Source of the DNA: an uncultured Opitutaceae bacterium
Lineage (GTDB): Bacteria; Verrucomicrobiota; Verrucomicrobiia; Opitutales; Opitutaceae
Length of the DNA stretch: 64,000 bases
Assembly (NCBI GenBank): GCA_937902925.1
Contig: CALFNN010000092.1
Span: forward strand, 1-64,000
Direction of reading: 5' to 3'
Within the stretch, counting starts at the first letter, position 1, and each line of letters starts with the position of its first letter. The notes beneath the pieces were generated by a model. That model was not told where the DNA came from and made no database searches. It worked only from the letters and a program-made list of their open reading frames with translations. Positions 43,982 through 54,084 of this stretch are shown here, in pieces. A program made the translations under genes and the position numbers.

Positions 43982-46039
43982 ATGCCGGACAATCCGTTTC
44001 TCGATCCCGCTTTTCACATCCGCTGGTCGGCGCTCACGCCCGACCTGATCGACCCGGCGATCGAGTCGGCGCTGACGCGCGCCCAGGCGGCCATCGACGA
44101 GATCGCGGCCTGCGGTCTTGGTGCGCTGACCTACGAGAGCACCTTTCTCGCGCTGGAGCATGCCACGGAGGAGCTCACCCAAGCGTGGGGCAAGGTCAGC
44201 CACCTGCAGTCGGTCGCCGACTCGCCGGCGTTGCGCGAGGCACACAACGCCATGCTGCCGAAAGTCTCGGCGTTCTTCGCCGGCATTCCGCTCAACGCCA
44301 CGCTCTGGCGGCGCCTGAAAACGTTCGCCGACTCGCCGGCGGCGCGCGGGTTGACGGGTATCCACCGCCGCTTCCTCGACGAGACCGTGGCGGATTTCCG
44401 GCAGGCGGGCGCCGACCTCCCGCCGGAAAAGCGCGCGCGACTGGAAGCCCTGCAGACCGAACTCGCGCAGCTCACGCAGAAGTATTCCGAGAACGTGCTC
44501 GACGCGACCAACGCCTGGCAGCTCATCGTCACCGACGAGGCGCGGCTCGCCGGCCTGCCCGCCCATGCGAAGGCGGCGGCGCGCCGCAGCGCGGAAGCGA
44601 AGGGCGTGGTCGGCTGGCGGTTTACCCTGCACCAGCCGTCGCTCGAACCATTCCTGACCTACCTCGCGGAAGATGCGCTGCGGCGCGAAATGTGGACGGC
44701 GTCGGCCGCCGTCGGCGCCCGGGCGCCGCACGACAACGCCGGGCTTGTCGGGCGGGTGCTCACGTTGCGGGCGGAAAAGGCGGCGCTGCTCGGCAAGGAG
44801 CATTTCGCCGATCTCGTGCTGGAACGCCGGATGGCGAAGTCCGGGGCGCGGGCGCTGGCGTTCATCGACGACATGCACGACCGGGCGCGCGAGCCGTTTG
44901 CCCGCGAGTGCCGCGAGCTGGAGGAATTCAAGGCGCGGCTGGGCGGCGGTTCGCCGACACGACTCGCGCCGTGGGAGATCGGCTTTTGGGCGGAAAAGCT
45001 GCGGAAGGAGCGATACGATTTCGACGAGGAGATCCTGCGGCCGTATTTCCCGATGGATCGCGTGATCGCCGGCCTCTTTGAGCTGGTGGGCCGCGTCTTC
45101 GGCTTGCGCGTCGAGGAAAGGCGCGACCCGGCGGTCGAGACGTGGCACCCCGAGGTGAAATTTTACGACGTGCACGATGCGCGGGGCCGGCACGTCGGAT
45201 CGTTTTACGCCGACTGGCACCCGCGCGAGTCGAAGCGCGGCGGGGCCTGGATGAATTATCTCCTGACGGGCGGACCGCGGCCCGACGGCACGCGCGCGCC
45301 GCACCTCGGGCTGATGTGCGGCAACCTGACGCCGCCGGCCGAAGGCAAGCCCGCGTTGCTCACGCACCGCGAGGTCGAGACGGTTTTCCACGAGTTCGGG
45401 CATTTGCTGCACCACTTGCTCGGCGAGGTGGAGATCAAGTCGCTCAACGGCGTCAACGTCGCGTGGGACTTTGTCGAGCTGCCGTCGCAGATCATGGAGA
45501 ACTGGACGTGGGAGCGCGAGAGCCTCGATCTCTTCGCGCGGCATTTCGAGACCGGGGCGGCGATCCCCGCGGAAATTTTCGCGAAGATGACGGCGGCGCG
45601 GAATTTTCGCGCGGCGTGCGCGACGATGCGCCAGGTGGCATTCGCGAAGATGGACCTGCTGCTGCACACGCGGACCGGCGAGTTTGCGGGCGAGGCGGAC
45701 GTCGAGGCGAAGGCGCGGATGGCGATCGCCGACTGCCTGATTCCGACCGAGCCGCCGGCGCCAACGCCGGTCAAGCGGTTCACGCACGTGTTCGCCGACC
45801 CGGTCGGCTACGCGGCGGGTTACTATTCCTACAAGTGGGCGGAGGTGCTCGACGCGGACGCGTTCACGCGGTTCAAGCGGGAGGGGATTTTCAACGCGCG
45901 GATCGGAGCGGCGTTCGTCGAGCACATTCTCAGCCGGGGAAATTCGGCCGATCCCGCGGAACTGTATCGGGCATTCATGGGTCGAGAGCCTGACCTCAAC
46001 GCCCTGCTGGTGCGCAGCGGTCTGGCGCCGGCTGCGTAA
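43982..46039 (+). CDS. M3-family oligopeptidase
   Basis: A 685-residue cytoplasmic protein from the ATG at 43982. The zinc site is HEFGHLLHHLL (HExxH) with the third ligand Glu in SQIMENWTWERES. The N-terminal helical domain and PDLIDPAIESALTRAQAAID match oligopeptidase A (PrlC) of the thimet family, which cleaves short peptides including leftover signal peptides. Followed by tamB after 30 bases. Confidence 0.92.
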   Translation: MPDNPFLDPAFHIRWSALTPDLIDPAIESALTRAQAAIDEIAACGLGALTYESTFLALEHATEELTQAWGKVSHLQSVADSPALREAHNAMLPKVSAFFAGIPLNATLWRRLKTFADSPAARGLTGIHRRFLDETVADFRQAGADLPPEKRARLEALQTELAQLTQKYSENVLDATNAWQLIVTDEARLAGLPAHAKAAARRSAEAKGVVGWRFTLHQPSLEPFLTYLAEDALRREMWTASAAVGARAPHDNAGLVGRVLTLRAEKAALLGKEHFADLVLERRMAKSGARALAFIDDMHDRAREPFARECRELEEFKARLGGGSPTRLAPWEIGFWAEKLRKERYDFDEEILRPYFPMDRVIAGLFELVGRVFGLRVEERRDPAVETWHPEVKFYDVHDARGRHVGSFYADWHPRESKRGGAWMNYLLTGGPRPDGTRAPHLGLMCGNLTPPAEGKPALLTHREVETVFHEFGHLLHHLLGEVEIKSLNGVNVAWDFVELPSQIMENWTWERESLDLFARHFETGAAIPAEIFAKMTAARNFRAACATMRQVAFAKMDLLLHTRTGEFAGEADVEAKARMAIADCLIPTEPPAPTPVKRFTHVFADPVGYAAGYYSYKWAEVLDADAFTRFKREGIFNARIGAAFVEHILSRGNSADPAELYRAFMGREPDLNALLVRSGLAPAA

Positions 46040-46069
46040 TTCGAGGTCGCGTGGGGCCCGAAGTCTCCC

Positions 46070-49000
46070 ATGCGCCGCCGTCTCCGAATCATTCTCACCG
46101 CCGTCGCCGCGGGCGCGGTGGCGCTCGTGCTGACGGTGCCATGGTGGCTGGGTGTCGCGGTGAAGACGGCGGGACCGCGGTGGGGTTTGACGGTGGGGAA
46201 TTACCAGCGGGCCGGCTATGCGCGTTTCGTCGCGACGGACGTAGTCTACCAGCGGAAAAACGTGCGTGTAACGGTCGCGCTCGTGGAGGCCGACACGCCG
46301 ATGCTATGGCTGTGGCGGCGCGGGATCGGCAAGGTCGGGAGCGTCACCGTCGGCCGCTGGAAGGTGGACGTGACGGCGCCACCGGTGCCGGCGCCGCCGG
46401 CCGCCGCGTTGGCTCGCGGGTGGATGCCGCTCCGAACGACGTTGCAGCGCGTGGCGGCTGGGCTCGACCGCTGGCTGCCGCGCGCGAAGCTCGGCGAGGG
46501 GACGGTGAACTGGCCCCGGGGTGGACTTTCGCTGGCGGGCGCGACGTGGGACAAGCGGACGCTCGCGGTGCGCGCGTTGAAACTCGGATCGCTGGCGATG
46601 GACGGCTCGGTGGCGGTGCCGGCGGAAGGGGATGAGTTTCGACTCGCGGCAAAAATCCCGGAGCAAGGTGGCGGTGCGGCACTCGTCGACCACGCCGGAA
46701 ATATCTCGGGCGACGTGAGCTGGTGGGAACAGCGAGCGACGGTGACGGCCCGGTTTGGCGAGGCGGGTTGGCTGCCGGCAGAGGCGTCGTTCCGTGCGGA
46801 CAACTGGTCGGTGCCGGCCAGCCGATTGAAGCTCGGGGAACTTTACGCGGCGGTGCGCGGCAACGCGCAAATCGACTGGAGTGCGAAGGCGTTCCACGCG
46901 GACGTGGCCGTGACGGGCGAGCCGCTGGCCGACAAGAAGGCCCCGCCGTTGCAGGCGACCCTGCGGGGGCGGGGCGACCTGCAGGCGTTCACCGTGGAGA
47001 CGTTGCACGCGACGCTGCCGGGGATGGTCGCGGACTTGAGCGCGCCGGTGACAATCGAGCGGGCGGGAAAATTCCGCGAGGGCGCGGCGCACTTCACGGC
47101 GCAGGTGGATTTGGCCAGGCAGCCGTGGTTCGCGGCACGCGGCGCGGTTTCGGTGGAGGCACGGTTAAACTCGGGGGCGGGCGCAGCACCGGCCATGGAG
47201 TTCAGGGCGACCGCGCACGACGTAGTGGCGGAGGAAGTGGCGATCTCGGACGCGGACGTGGCGGGACGGCTCACGTGGCCCCGGATCCAAGTGACGACGG
47301 CGATGCTCGTCGGGGCGGAAGGAGAACACCTGCGCGGGAGCGGTGGCTGGGATTTTCGAACGAAAGAGATGCTCGATGCCGCGATCGAGGGCGAGGTGCG
47401 GCGGGCGACGGTCGAGCGCTGGTTGCCGGCGCAGCCGCGGTTCGACACCGTCGCAGTGAGCGCGCGCGCGAACGGACCGCTGGCGAGCGTGAAGCACGAA
47501 GGCGAGGCGAAGGCGGAGGGCGTGACGTTTCCCTCGATGAAGCCGCTGACGTTCACCCTGGCGTGGAACGGAACGGGGTCGGCGATCGAGAAATTTTCCG
47601 CCACCGTCGCGGCGGCGGCAACAAAGCTGACGGCGGCGGGGGCGGTGGACCACGACGCGCTGCGGCTGACCGCGTGCGAGCTGACCCAGGGCGGGGCGAA
47701 GCGGTTGCGGCTCGCGCAGCCGGCGACCGTGGTCTGGCGGCCGGCGTGGAGAATCAAAGGGGTGAAACTCACCGGGCCGACGAGCGGGCTCGACGTGGAG
47801 ATGACGTGGGGCGCGGCGGGGCGAGTGGCGGTGGAGTTGCGCGGGTTTTCGTCGGCGTGGCTGGGCGACCTGATCGATCTGCCGGGGCCGCCATGGGAAT
47901 TAAACGCAATGAAACTCACCGGTGACTGGGATCGCGGGCCGATGACGTTCACGGCGTCGGCCGGTGCGACCATTGCCCTCGGCGACGAGCGGAAAGCGGT
48001 CGTCGACCTGTCGGCGCGCGGCGGCAAGGACGGATTGCAGCTCGAGGCGTTGCGCGTGGCGGAAGGGGCGGCGGCGATCGTGACCGCTGCCGGACGCGCG
48101 CCGGTAACGCTGAGTCCGGGTTCGATGCCACTGGTTCGAATCGACCCGGGTGGGGCGCTCGCTCTCGATGCGGCGACCGAATCGAACGCGACGTTCTGGC
48201 AGAAGCTCGCGGCATTGACCGGGTGCGAACTCGTCGATCCGGTCGCGACCGCACACGTCGCAGGCACGTGGGCGCAGCCGTTGGGCGACGTGCGGTTGCA
48301 GGCGACGCGCGTGGCGGTGGACGCGACGCGCATCAAGCGGCCGGTGCCGACGGTCGAGGGACTGGACGTCGCCGTGACGGGCGATCGCGACGGCGTGCGG
48401 CTCGATCGATTTGCCGTGAAGGTGGAAGGTCAGCAGGTGAGTGCGCACGGCCGGCTGCCGATGGGCCGGGGAGACTGGAGCGAAGTGGCGAAGCAGCCGG
48501 TGGCGTTCCTGCAGCGCGCCGCCGAGGTTCATCTCGAAGTGCCGGAGGCCGAGGTTGCGGTGTTCGCGCGGTTCCTGCCGGCATTTCTCGCGCCGCAAGG
48601 CCGCGTGGAGTTGAACGTCGATTATCAACGCGGCGCGATGGACGGGATCCTCCGGTTGCGAGATGCGGCGTCGCGTCCGCTCGGGCCGCTCGGCGTGTTG
48701 CAGGAAATCAGTGCGGAGGTGCGGCTGGCCGGGCGCAAACTTGAGCTGACCAAGGTGACCGCGATGTCGGGGGGGCAACCGGTGACGCTGACCGGGTCGG
48801 TGGAACTGCCCCCGGTGAACGCGACTGGCGCCGGAGCGACGGCGGCGGCGCGCTACGACCTCGCGCTGCACGGCGAAAACCTGCCCTTCGTGCGGCAAAC
48901 GGGCCTCCTCGTGCGCGGCGACCTCGATCTGAAGTTGCAGACGCCGGCGGGCGCGACGCCGCAGATCGGCGGAACGGTGCGACTGCGCGACAGCCTCTTC

Positions 49001-49774
49001 CTCGCGGACGTGCGGTCGTTCCTCGATCGCAGCGGCGGCGCCAACCCGGCGCGCCGGCCGCCGTATTTTTCGGTGGGAACGCAGCCGCTCGACGAGTGGA
49101 GGCTGGCGATCGACGTGAGTGGCGCGCGGTTCCTGCGGCTGCGGACGCCGGTGTTCAGCGGCGTGGTCTCGGCGCGCTTCCGGCTGGGTGGCACGCTGGG
49201 CGAACCGCGGGCGACGGGCGAGGCGACGATCGACGAGGGGCAGGTGTTGATGCCGTTCGCGAGTTTCGACGTGAAGGAAGGCGCCGTGCGGCTGACGCAG
49301 GAGAATCCCTATGAGCCGAGCGTGTTTGTGCGCGGGACGGGCCGGCGCTTCGGCTACGACCTCAGCCTCGAGGTCAGCGGCGCGGCGACGAAGCCGACGG
49401 TGACATTGTCGTCGAGCCCGGCGCTCGACTCGGAGCAGGTGCTGCTGATGGTGATGACCGGCGCCGCGCCGTCCAACGAGATCAGCTACTCGGGCACGCA
49501 GCGGGCCACGCGCATCGGCGCCTTTCTCGGGCAGAGCCTGCTGAACACGTTTGGCGGCGATCCCGCCAAGGCGGACCGACTCACGATCACGTCGGGCGAG
49601 CAAGTTTCGCAGCAGGGCAAGGAAACCTACGGCATCGAATACAAGCTCGCCGACCGCTGGACGCTCGTGGGCGAATACGACGAGTTCGACGACTACAACG
49701 CCGGGATCAAGTGGCGGGCGTTTCCCGCCAAGCGCGACAAGGAGGCGCCGGCTGGCGGTCATGCGGAAAAATAG
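46070..49774 (+). CDS. tamB: Translocation/assembly module TamB-like protein
   Basis: A 1234-residue protein with one N-terminal membrane anchor (IILTAVAAGAVALVLTVPWW) and a very long region of beta-rich repeats, ending in the DUF490/TamB domain (LIITSGEQ-like LTITSGEQVSQQ, KETYGIEYKLADRWTLVGEY). TamB forms a groove that passes phospholipid or protein from the inner to the outer membrane together with TamA. The stop overlaps the tamA start by 14 bases, so they form one unit. The order tamB-tamA is the reverse of E. coli. Confidence 0.9.
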   Translation: MRRRLRIILTAVAAGAVALVLTVPWWLGVAVKTAGPRWGLTVGNYQRAGYARFVATDVVYQRKNVRVTVALVEADTPMLWLWRRGIGKVGSVTVGRWKVDVTAPPVPAPPAAALARGWMPLRTTLQRVAAGLDRWLPRAKLGEGTVNWPRGGLSLAGATWDKRTLAVRALKLGSLAMDGSVAVPAEGDEFRLAAKIPEQGGGAALVDHAGNISGDVSWWEQRATVTARFGEAGWLPAEASFRADNWSVPASRLKLGELYAAVRGNAQIDWSAKAFHADVAVTGEPLADKKAPPLQATLRGRGDLQAFTVETLHATLPGMVADLSAPVTIERAGKFREGAAHFTAQVDLARQPWFAARGAVSVEARLNSGAGAAPAMEFRATAHDVVAEEVAISDADVAGRLTWPRIQVTTAMLVGAEGEHLRGSGGWDFRTKEMLDAAIEGEVRRATVERWLPAQPRFDTVAVSARANGPLASVKHEGEAKAEGVTFPSMKPLTFTLAWNGTGSAIEKFSATVAAAATKLTAAGAVDHDALRLTACELTQGGAKRLRLAQPATVVWRPAWRIKGVKLTGPTSGLDVEMTWGAAGRVAVELRGFSSAWLGDLIDLPGPPWELNAMKLTGDWDRGPMTFTASAGATIALGDERKAVVDLSARGGKDGLQLEALRVAEGAAAIVTAAGRAPVTLSPGSMPLVRIDPGGALALDAATESNATFWQKLAALTGCELVDPVATAHVAGTWAQPLGDVRLQATRVAVDATRIKRPVPTVEGLDVAVTGDRDGVRLDRFAVKVEGQQVSAHGRLPMGRGDWSEVAKQPVAFLQRAAEVHLEVPEAEVAVFARFLPAFLAPQGRVELNVDYQRGAMDGILRLRDAASRPLGPLGVLQEISAEVRLAGRKLELTKVTAMSGGQPVTLTGSVELPPVNATGAGATAAARYDLALHGENLPFVRQTGLLVRGDLDLKLQTPAGATPQIGGTVRLRDSLFLADVRSFLDRSGGANPARRPPYFSVGTQPLDEWRLAIDVSGARFLRLRTPVFSGVVSARFRLGGTLGEPRATGEATIDEGQVLMPFASFDVKEGAVRLTQENPYEPSVFVRGTGRRFGYDLSLEVSGAATKPTVTLSSSPALDSEQVLLMVMTGAAPSNEISYSGTQRATRIGAFLGQSLLNTFGGDPAKADRLTITSGEQVSQQGKETYGIEYKLADRWTLVGEYDEFDDYNAGIKWRAFPAKRDKEAPAGGHAEK

Positions 49775-51869
49775 ACGCATCGCTCTTGTGCTCGGATGGC
49801 TGGCGATCGCGAGCGGCGTTCCCCGGGTCGCGGCCTGGCCGTGGTCAAAGCCGTCGATCGTGAGTGTGTCGGGCACGGGGGTTCTTCAGGACCACGAACT
49901 CGGGCTCTCGCTCGCGCGGCTGCTCGGGGCCGATCACCTGGCGACGCTCGACGCGAACGCGGTCGAAGACGCGGCGGTCATCCTCGCGTCGACCCTCGGC
50001 GAGCAAGGCTTCCAGAAACCACAGATCGACGTCGAGGCGACGCTTGGCGATGGGACCGTCAGAACGTTTCCGTTCGACGTGACCATGCAAAAGCCGGTGC
50101 CGCGCCCGCTGGCGGCGCGCGAGGTGAAGTTTCGCGTCAAGCCGGGCGTGCGGTGGCATGTCGACGCGGTGGCGATCGCGGGCCTGACGGTCTTCCCGCT
50201 GAAGGAAGCGCGGGCATTTTTTCACACCGAGGCGCTGTTGATCGGGCGGGCGAAGGCCAACGCCTACTCGCCGTCGCGGCTCAGCCGGGCGGCGGACGCG
50301 CTGCTCGGCGAACTCCGGCAGCGTGGCTACGCGGAATCGTCGGTCCGGGCGGAGCCCGCCCGCGTCGACGAACGGACCGGCGCGGTGGCCGTGCATGTGA
50401 CGGTGAGCGAGGGTGCACGCTGGGAACTGACGACCGTGAACTATGCGGGCGGGGAAGGGGCCGGGGTGACGCGGCCGGCGGCGAAGGACTGGACGGGTGG
50501 CCCCTGGTCACCGACGGTGCAGCAGAACCTGACCGAGGCGATCCGGCGGGCGTTTTTCGAAAAAGGTTATCCCGACGTCGCGATCCGGCTGACCGCCCAG
50601 GCCGGCCCGCCGCACGATGGAAAAAAAGACGTGACGGCGCTCGCGACCATCGAGCCGGGACCGGAAGTGAAGGTCGGCGTGGTGCGATTCGAGGGCAAGA
50701 CCGCGACGCACGAGTCGGTGTTGCGCCGCCGCGTGGAGGTCGCGCCGGGGGAGCCGTTGAACCCGCTCGCGATCGAGCACGCTCGCTACCGGATTTCGCG
50801 GCTGGGTGTGTTCGAGACCGTCGATGTGCATTACGATCCGCCGGATGGTCCGACGCGGTCGCCGGTGTTTGCGCTGCAGGAGGGACCGCGTTACGAGACC
50901 AACCTGCTGCTCGGCTACGGAAGCTACGAGCAAGTGCGCGGCGGGGTGGAGCTGCGGCAAATGAATGTGTTCGGACTCGCGCACCAGAGCCGGCTCGAGG
51001 TCATCCAGTCGATGAAGAGCACGCAGGGCGACTACACCTACACGGTGCCGGAGCTGTTTGGCGAATCGCTCGACGGCTCGGCGAAATTGTTCGGGCTGCA
51101 GCGGCAGGAGGTCGCGTTCCAGCGCCAGGAATACGGCGCGACCGTGAGCCTGAAGCGGGCCCTCGCGGGCATCGGCGGCGATGCGACGGTGGGTTACACC
51201 TTTCAAGCGCTGCGCAACCGGAAGAACGGGCTGTCGACCGACACGACCGACGAGAAGCAGGTGAACGCGGCGAGCATCGATTTCGGGCTGGCGGGCGACC
51301 GGCGCGACAACCCGCTGCGGCCGAGGCGCGGCTACCACTGGTCGGCACAGCTCGAGCTGGCGCATCCCAATCTCGGCGGCGCGGCGGAGTATCAGCGCGT
51401 CGAACTGGCGGGGGCTTATCACACGCCGTGGGGCAGCGGACGCTGGCTGCACGTGGGGCTTGCGCACGGGGTGATCACGACGTTCGGCGCGTTGAACGAC
51501 GCGGACCTGCCGGTCAACAAGCGGTTTTATCCGGGCGGCGACAACAGCATCCGCGGTTACCAGCAGGGCGAGGCCGCGCCGCGCGGCGCGGACGGACGAT
51601 TCCTCGGCGCGAAAAGCTACGTGCTGTTCAACCTCGAGCTCGAGCAGGCGGTGACGCCGAACTGGTCGGTCGTGGCGTTTGGCGACGCGCTGGGCGAAGC
51701 GGCGCAGTTGCGGAATTATCCGTTCGACGAGCGGCTGTATTCGGCCGGGCTGGGCGTGCGCTACCAGACGCTGATCGGGCCGGTGCGCGTCGAGTATGGC
51801 CGGAACCTCAGCCCCCGCGCCGGCGATCCGCCGGGCACGTGGCAGGTGTCGATCGGCTATCCGTTCTGA
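49761..51869 (+). CDS. tamA: TamA/BamA-family outer-membrane protein (Omp85)
   Basis: A 702-residue protein from the ATG at 49761. A signal peptide (ALVLGWLAIASGVPRVAA) precedes POTRA domains (VKFRVKPGVRWHVDAVAIAG, PEVKVGVVRFEGKTATHESV) and a 16-strand barrel with the Omp85 lid motif in KRFYPGGDNSIRGYQQGEAA (RGY). It ends in the aromatic PGTWQVSIGYPF. It folds autotransporter-type or other beta-barrel proteins with TamB. Confidence 0.9.
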   Translation: MRKNRRIALVLGWLAIASGVPRVAAWPWSKPSIVSVSGTGVLQDHELGLSLARLLGADHLATLDANAVEDAAVILASTLGEQGFQKPQIDVEATLGDGTVRTFPFDVTMQKPVPRPLAAREVKFRVKPGVRWHVDAVAIAGLTVFPLKEARAFFHTEALLIGRAKANAYSPSRLSRAADALLGELRQRGYAESSVRAEPARVDERTGAVAVHVTVSEGARWELTTVNYAGGEGAGVTRPAAKDWTGGPWSPTVQQNLTEAIRRAFFEKGYPDVAIRLTAQAGPPHDGKKDVTALATIEPGPEVKVGVVRFEGKTATHESVLRRRVEVAPGEPLNPLAIEHARYRISRLGVFETVDVHYDPPDGPTRSPVFALQEGPRYETNLLLGYGSYEQVRGGVELRQMNVFGLAHQSRLEVIQSMKSTQGDYTYTVPELFGESLDGSAKLFGLQRQEVAFQRQEYGATVSLKRALAGIGGDATVGYTFQALRNRKNGLSTDTTDEKQVNAASIDFGLAGDRRDNPLRPRRGYHWSAQLELAHPNLGGAAEYQRVELAGAYHTPWGSGRWLHVGLAHGVITTFGALNDADLPVNKRFYPGGDNSIRGYQQGEAAPRGADGRFLGAKSYVLFNLELEQAVTPNWSVVAFGDALGEAAQLRNYPFDERLYSAGLGVRYQTLIGPVRVEYGRNLSPRAGDPPGTWQVSIGYPF

Positions 51870-51942
51870 GCGCGAAGGGAGTGGCGGGGCGCCGAAAAAT
51901 CTTGTCGCCGCGGGTGGCGAACACGGCGTAGTGGAGCGGATC

Positions 51943-52395
51943 ATGATCATCGCCGATCTCGCAAAAATTCCCGGCGGCACGTTTCCCGCGCGACGCTGGG
52001 GCCGCGGACTCGTGGGCCAACTCGGGCAGCCGATCCCCGCGAAGGGTTTTTCCATGGGTTACTCCATTCTCGAGCCGCGCGGCGGCCAGGTGCCGTGGCA
52101 CAACCAGGAGCAGGAGGAGGTTTACTTCATCGTGCAGGGCGAGGGCGAAATCTGCGTCGGCACCGAGCGCAGCCCGATCAAGGCGGGGCAGGCGGTGTTC
52201 ATGCCGCCGACGCTTTTTCACCAGCTCACCAACACCGGCGACGAGCCGATGCACATGATTTATGTCTACTGTCCGGGTGGCGACGTGGCGCACTGGCGGC
52301 AGGAGTTGAACGGCACGCTGCCCAAGGCAGGCGAGGGCGGCATCCCGCCGCTGCCCGCCGGCGCGCAGCCACAGTGCACGAAGCGGCCGGAGTAA
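51943..52395 (+). CDS. Cupin-domain protein
   Basis: A 150-residue protein from the ATG at 51943, preceded by GTGGAGCGGATC with a GGAG core. The cupin barrel has PWHNQEQEEVYFIVQGEGEI (motif 1: His, Gln, Glu) and PPTLFHQLTNTGDEP (motif 2, His). One metal site is likely. Substrate unknown; similar small cupins include sugar isomerases and dioxygenases. Confidence 0.82.
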   Translation: MIIADLAKIPGGTFPARRWGRGLVGQLGQPIPAKGFSMGYSILEPRGGQVPWHNQEQEEVYFIVQGEGEICVGTERSPIKAGQAVFMPPTLFHQLTNTGDEPMHMIYVYCPGGDVAHWRQELNGTLPKAGEGGIPPLPAGAQPQCTKRPE

Positions 52396-52447
52396 AGCAG
52401 GGAGCCGGAGGCTAAGAAGCCGGAAACGGGTTCCGGCCTGCCGCCGG

Positions 52448-53113
52448 TCAGGGGAGTTGGACGGTTGCCGCCATCTGGTTCAGCTGCGGCATGATCGCCT
52501 TCACGTCCGCCAGCGGGCCGCGCGTAAAAAACATCGCGTAGCCCTTCTCGCCGAGGATCCGGATAAAGTGCTCCGTCATCACCTGGTTTCCCTGCGTGAA
52601 GACCGCGAAATAAGTCAGGGCCGGGTGACCGTTGATCTGCGTGAACTCGAAGCTCTCCGGCACATTTCTGTAGTCGGTCAACCCGTTGCCGGTTCGCAAT
52701 TTTTCCTTCGTCAGGGCGGTCGCGCGAAAGAAAGCCTCGGTGGCGTCCGGTGCGGGCGGGCCATCCGGTGGTGGCGCGCCCACGGTATACAGCTTGTAAT
52801 ACATGCTGGGAATGGCGCGCGACGTCCGCGGCGGACTAAAGAACACCGTGTTCTCATGGTTGTTATCGCCCCAACGCTGCGCGTTCCGCACCGACCAGCC
52901 TGCGGGATACGTGACGGACACGCCGAACACCACATCGTGGAAAAGATTGTTGGGCTGAAGCACCTCGCCCAGGGACATTTGCGGGTAGGTGGCGGAGGCG
53001 AGGTTGGTTTCGAGAGACGAGCCGGGTTCGGCGGACACGAGCGGCGTCGTGAAAGCGGTCGATCCGAGGCAGCACAAGGCGAGCGCGCGGACGATGACGA
53101 GGTAGGATTTCAT
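52448..53113 (-). CDS. Secreted protein, 221 aa, unknown
   Basis: From the ATG at 53113 the first residues are a signal peptide (LALCCLGSTAFTTPLVSA). The mature part has DVVFGVSVTYPAGWSVRNAQ, NVPESFEFTQINGHPALTYF, and ADVKAIMPQLNQMAATVQLP. This 'TYPxGW ... hPAxxxxF' pattern is typical of secreted proteins of the DcrB/PsbP-like fold; exact function unknown. Confidence 0.6.
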   Translation of the reverse strand: MKSYLVIVRALALCCLGSTAFTTPLVSAEPGSSLETNLASATYPQMSLGEVLQPNNLFHDVVFGVSVTYPAGWSVRNAQRWGDNNHENTVFFSPPRTSRAIPSMYYKLYTVGAPPPDGPPAPDATEAFFRATALTKEKLRTGNGLTDYRNVPESFEFTQINGHPALTYFAVFTQGNQVMTEHFIRILGEKGYAMFFTRGPLADVKAIMPQLNQMAATVQLP

Positions 53114-53243
53114 TTTTGGGGTGGGGTTGGGGCGCCGGCGTTGAAAGCGTGGTGGATCGGATGGCCGGTGTCGAGGACCCCGCGGAGGGCAAATGGACGG
53201 CTTACCGGCGGCACGAGGCCTGGAGGCGGAAGGCTGCCTGCGC

Positions 53244-53900
53244 CTACGACCAGATGACCTTGCCGTCGGGTTCGATGGCGAACGCGTGTTCGTCGAGCAA
53301 TCTGCCAAGGACTTCCTCCACTTTTGCCGGCGACGACTCCTTGCCGAGCGCGGTCTTGATGTGGGCGCGCAGCGCCTTTTCCGTCGAGGGGCGATTACCG
53401 TTGATGGGATTCTTCAGGCGGGCGATCACGGTGGGGCGCTTGTCCTCGGTCGGCTTCCTCGTGGAAACGGGCGTCTTGGTTGTTGCCGCGATTTTCGTCG
53501 TAACGACCGGTCGGGAGCGCGGCAGGAAGGAAAGAAGATGAAAGGCTTCAGAACGGAACACCTTGACGCCCTGCGCCATCACGTGGCCGATCATCGGGTC
53601 GAAATCGTGATCCTTCGAAACGATGTGAAATTGCGCCGCGGGCCACTGCTGAACCGTCCGCCCGAGATGGAAGACGAGGGTGAGATCGAGCGCGTTGTGT
53701 CCGGTCGCTCCGACCTCGACCAATTCGACCTGCGCGGCCAGCCGGTGAATTTGCTGCACGAGAGGCAGGTCGAGTTTCTTTTGGTTCTTCCCGATGAGCA
53801 AGGTGACGTGAACGGGCCTGCCCTCCACCAACCCGAGATCGATGTCGGGGACATTTTCGAAGTCCACGAAGACGAAGTGGGCAAAGGCATCGAGGGGCAT
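53244..53900 (-). CDS. NYN/PIN-like domain protein
   Basis: A 218-residue protein from the ATG at 53900 (MPLDAFAHFVFVDFENVPDI). HFVFVDFENVPDIDL with Asp and Glu/Asn, ATGHNALDLTLVFHL and HIVSKDHDFDPMIGHV are the acidic positions of the NYN/PIN nuclease fold, which cleaves RNA. A basic Thr/Lys-rich linker (VVTTKIAATTKTPVS) leads to a helical C-terminal domain (LRAHIKTALGKESSPAKVEE) that may be a winged helix. Possibly an RNA-processing or toxin-like enzyme; no antitoxin gene adjoins. Confidence 0.68.
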   Translation of the reverse strand: MPLDAFAHFVFVDFENVPDIDLGLVEGRPVHVTLLIGKNQKKLDLPLVQQIHRLAAQVELVEVGATGHNALDLTLVFHLGRTVQQWPAAQFHIVSKDHDFDPMIGHVMAQGVKVFRSEAFHLLSFLPRSRPVVTTKIAATTKTPVSTRKPTEDKRPTVIARLKNPINGNRPSTEKALRAHIKTALGKESSPAKVEEVLGRLLDEHAFAIEPDGKVIWS

Positions 53901-54084
53901 GGGAGGGATGGCCGCGGGCACTGTGCCCGCGAATCCAGCGAATGTCGCGGAGAAACTCAGACGTGCCGGCGCGCAGTTTTATCCCCTGTCCTCCGCGAGC
54001 GGCCCGAGATGATGCGGACAAATAAACGCGAAACCGCGGAGGGGAAAGCGCGGTCGGTGGGGCGCCGCTCTCGATCTTCGGGGT

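Noticed and set aside
41855-45925. A 1356-codon frame on the minus strand
   Set aside because: It runs antisense across the TonB-dependent receptor and M3 peptidase genes, is Arg/His-rich without any domain, and results from high GC content at third positions.
49796-51931. 711-codon frame in another phase of the tamA gene
   Set aside because: The overlapping frame encodes full POTRA and barrel domains; this one is Arg/Ala/Gly-rich noise.
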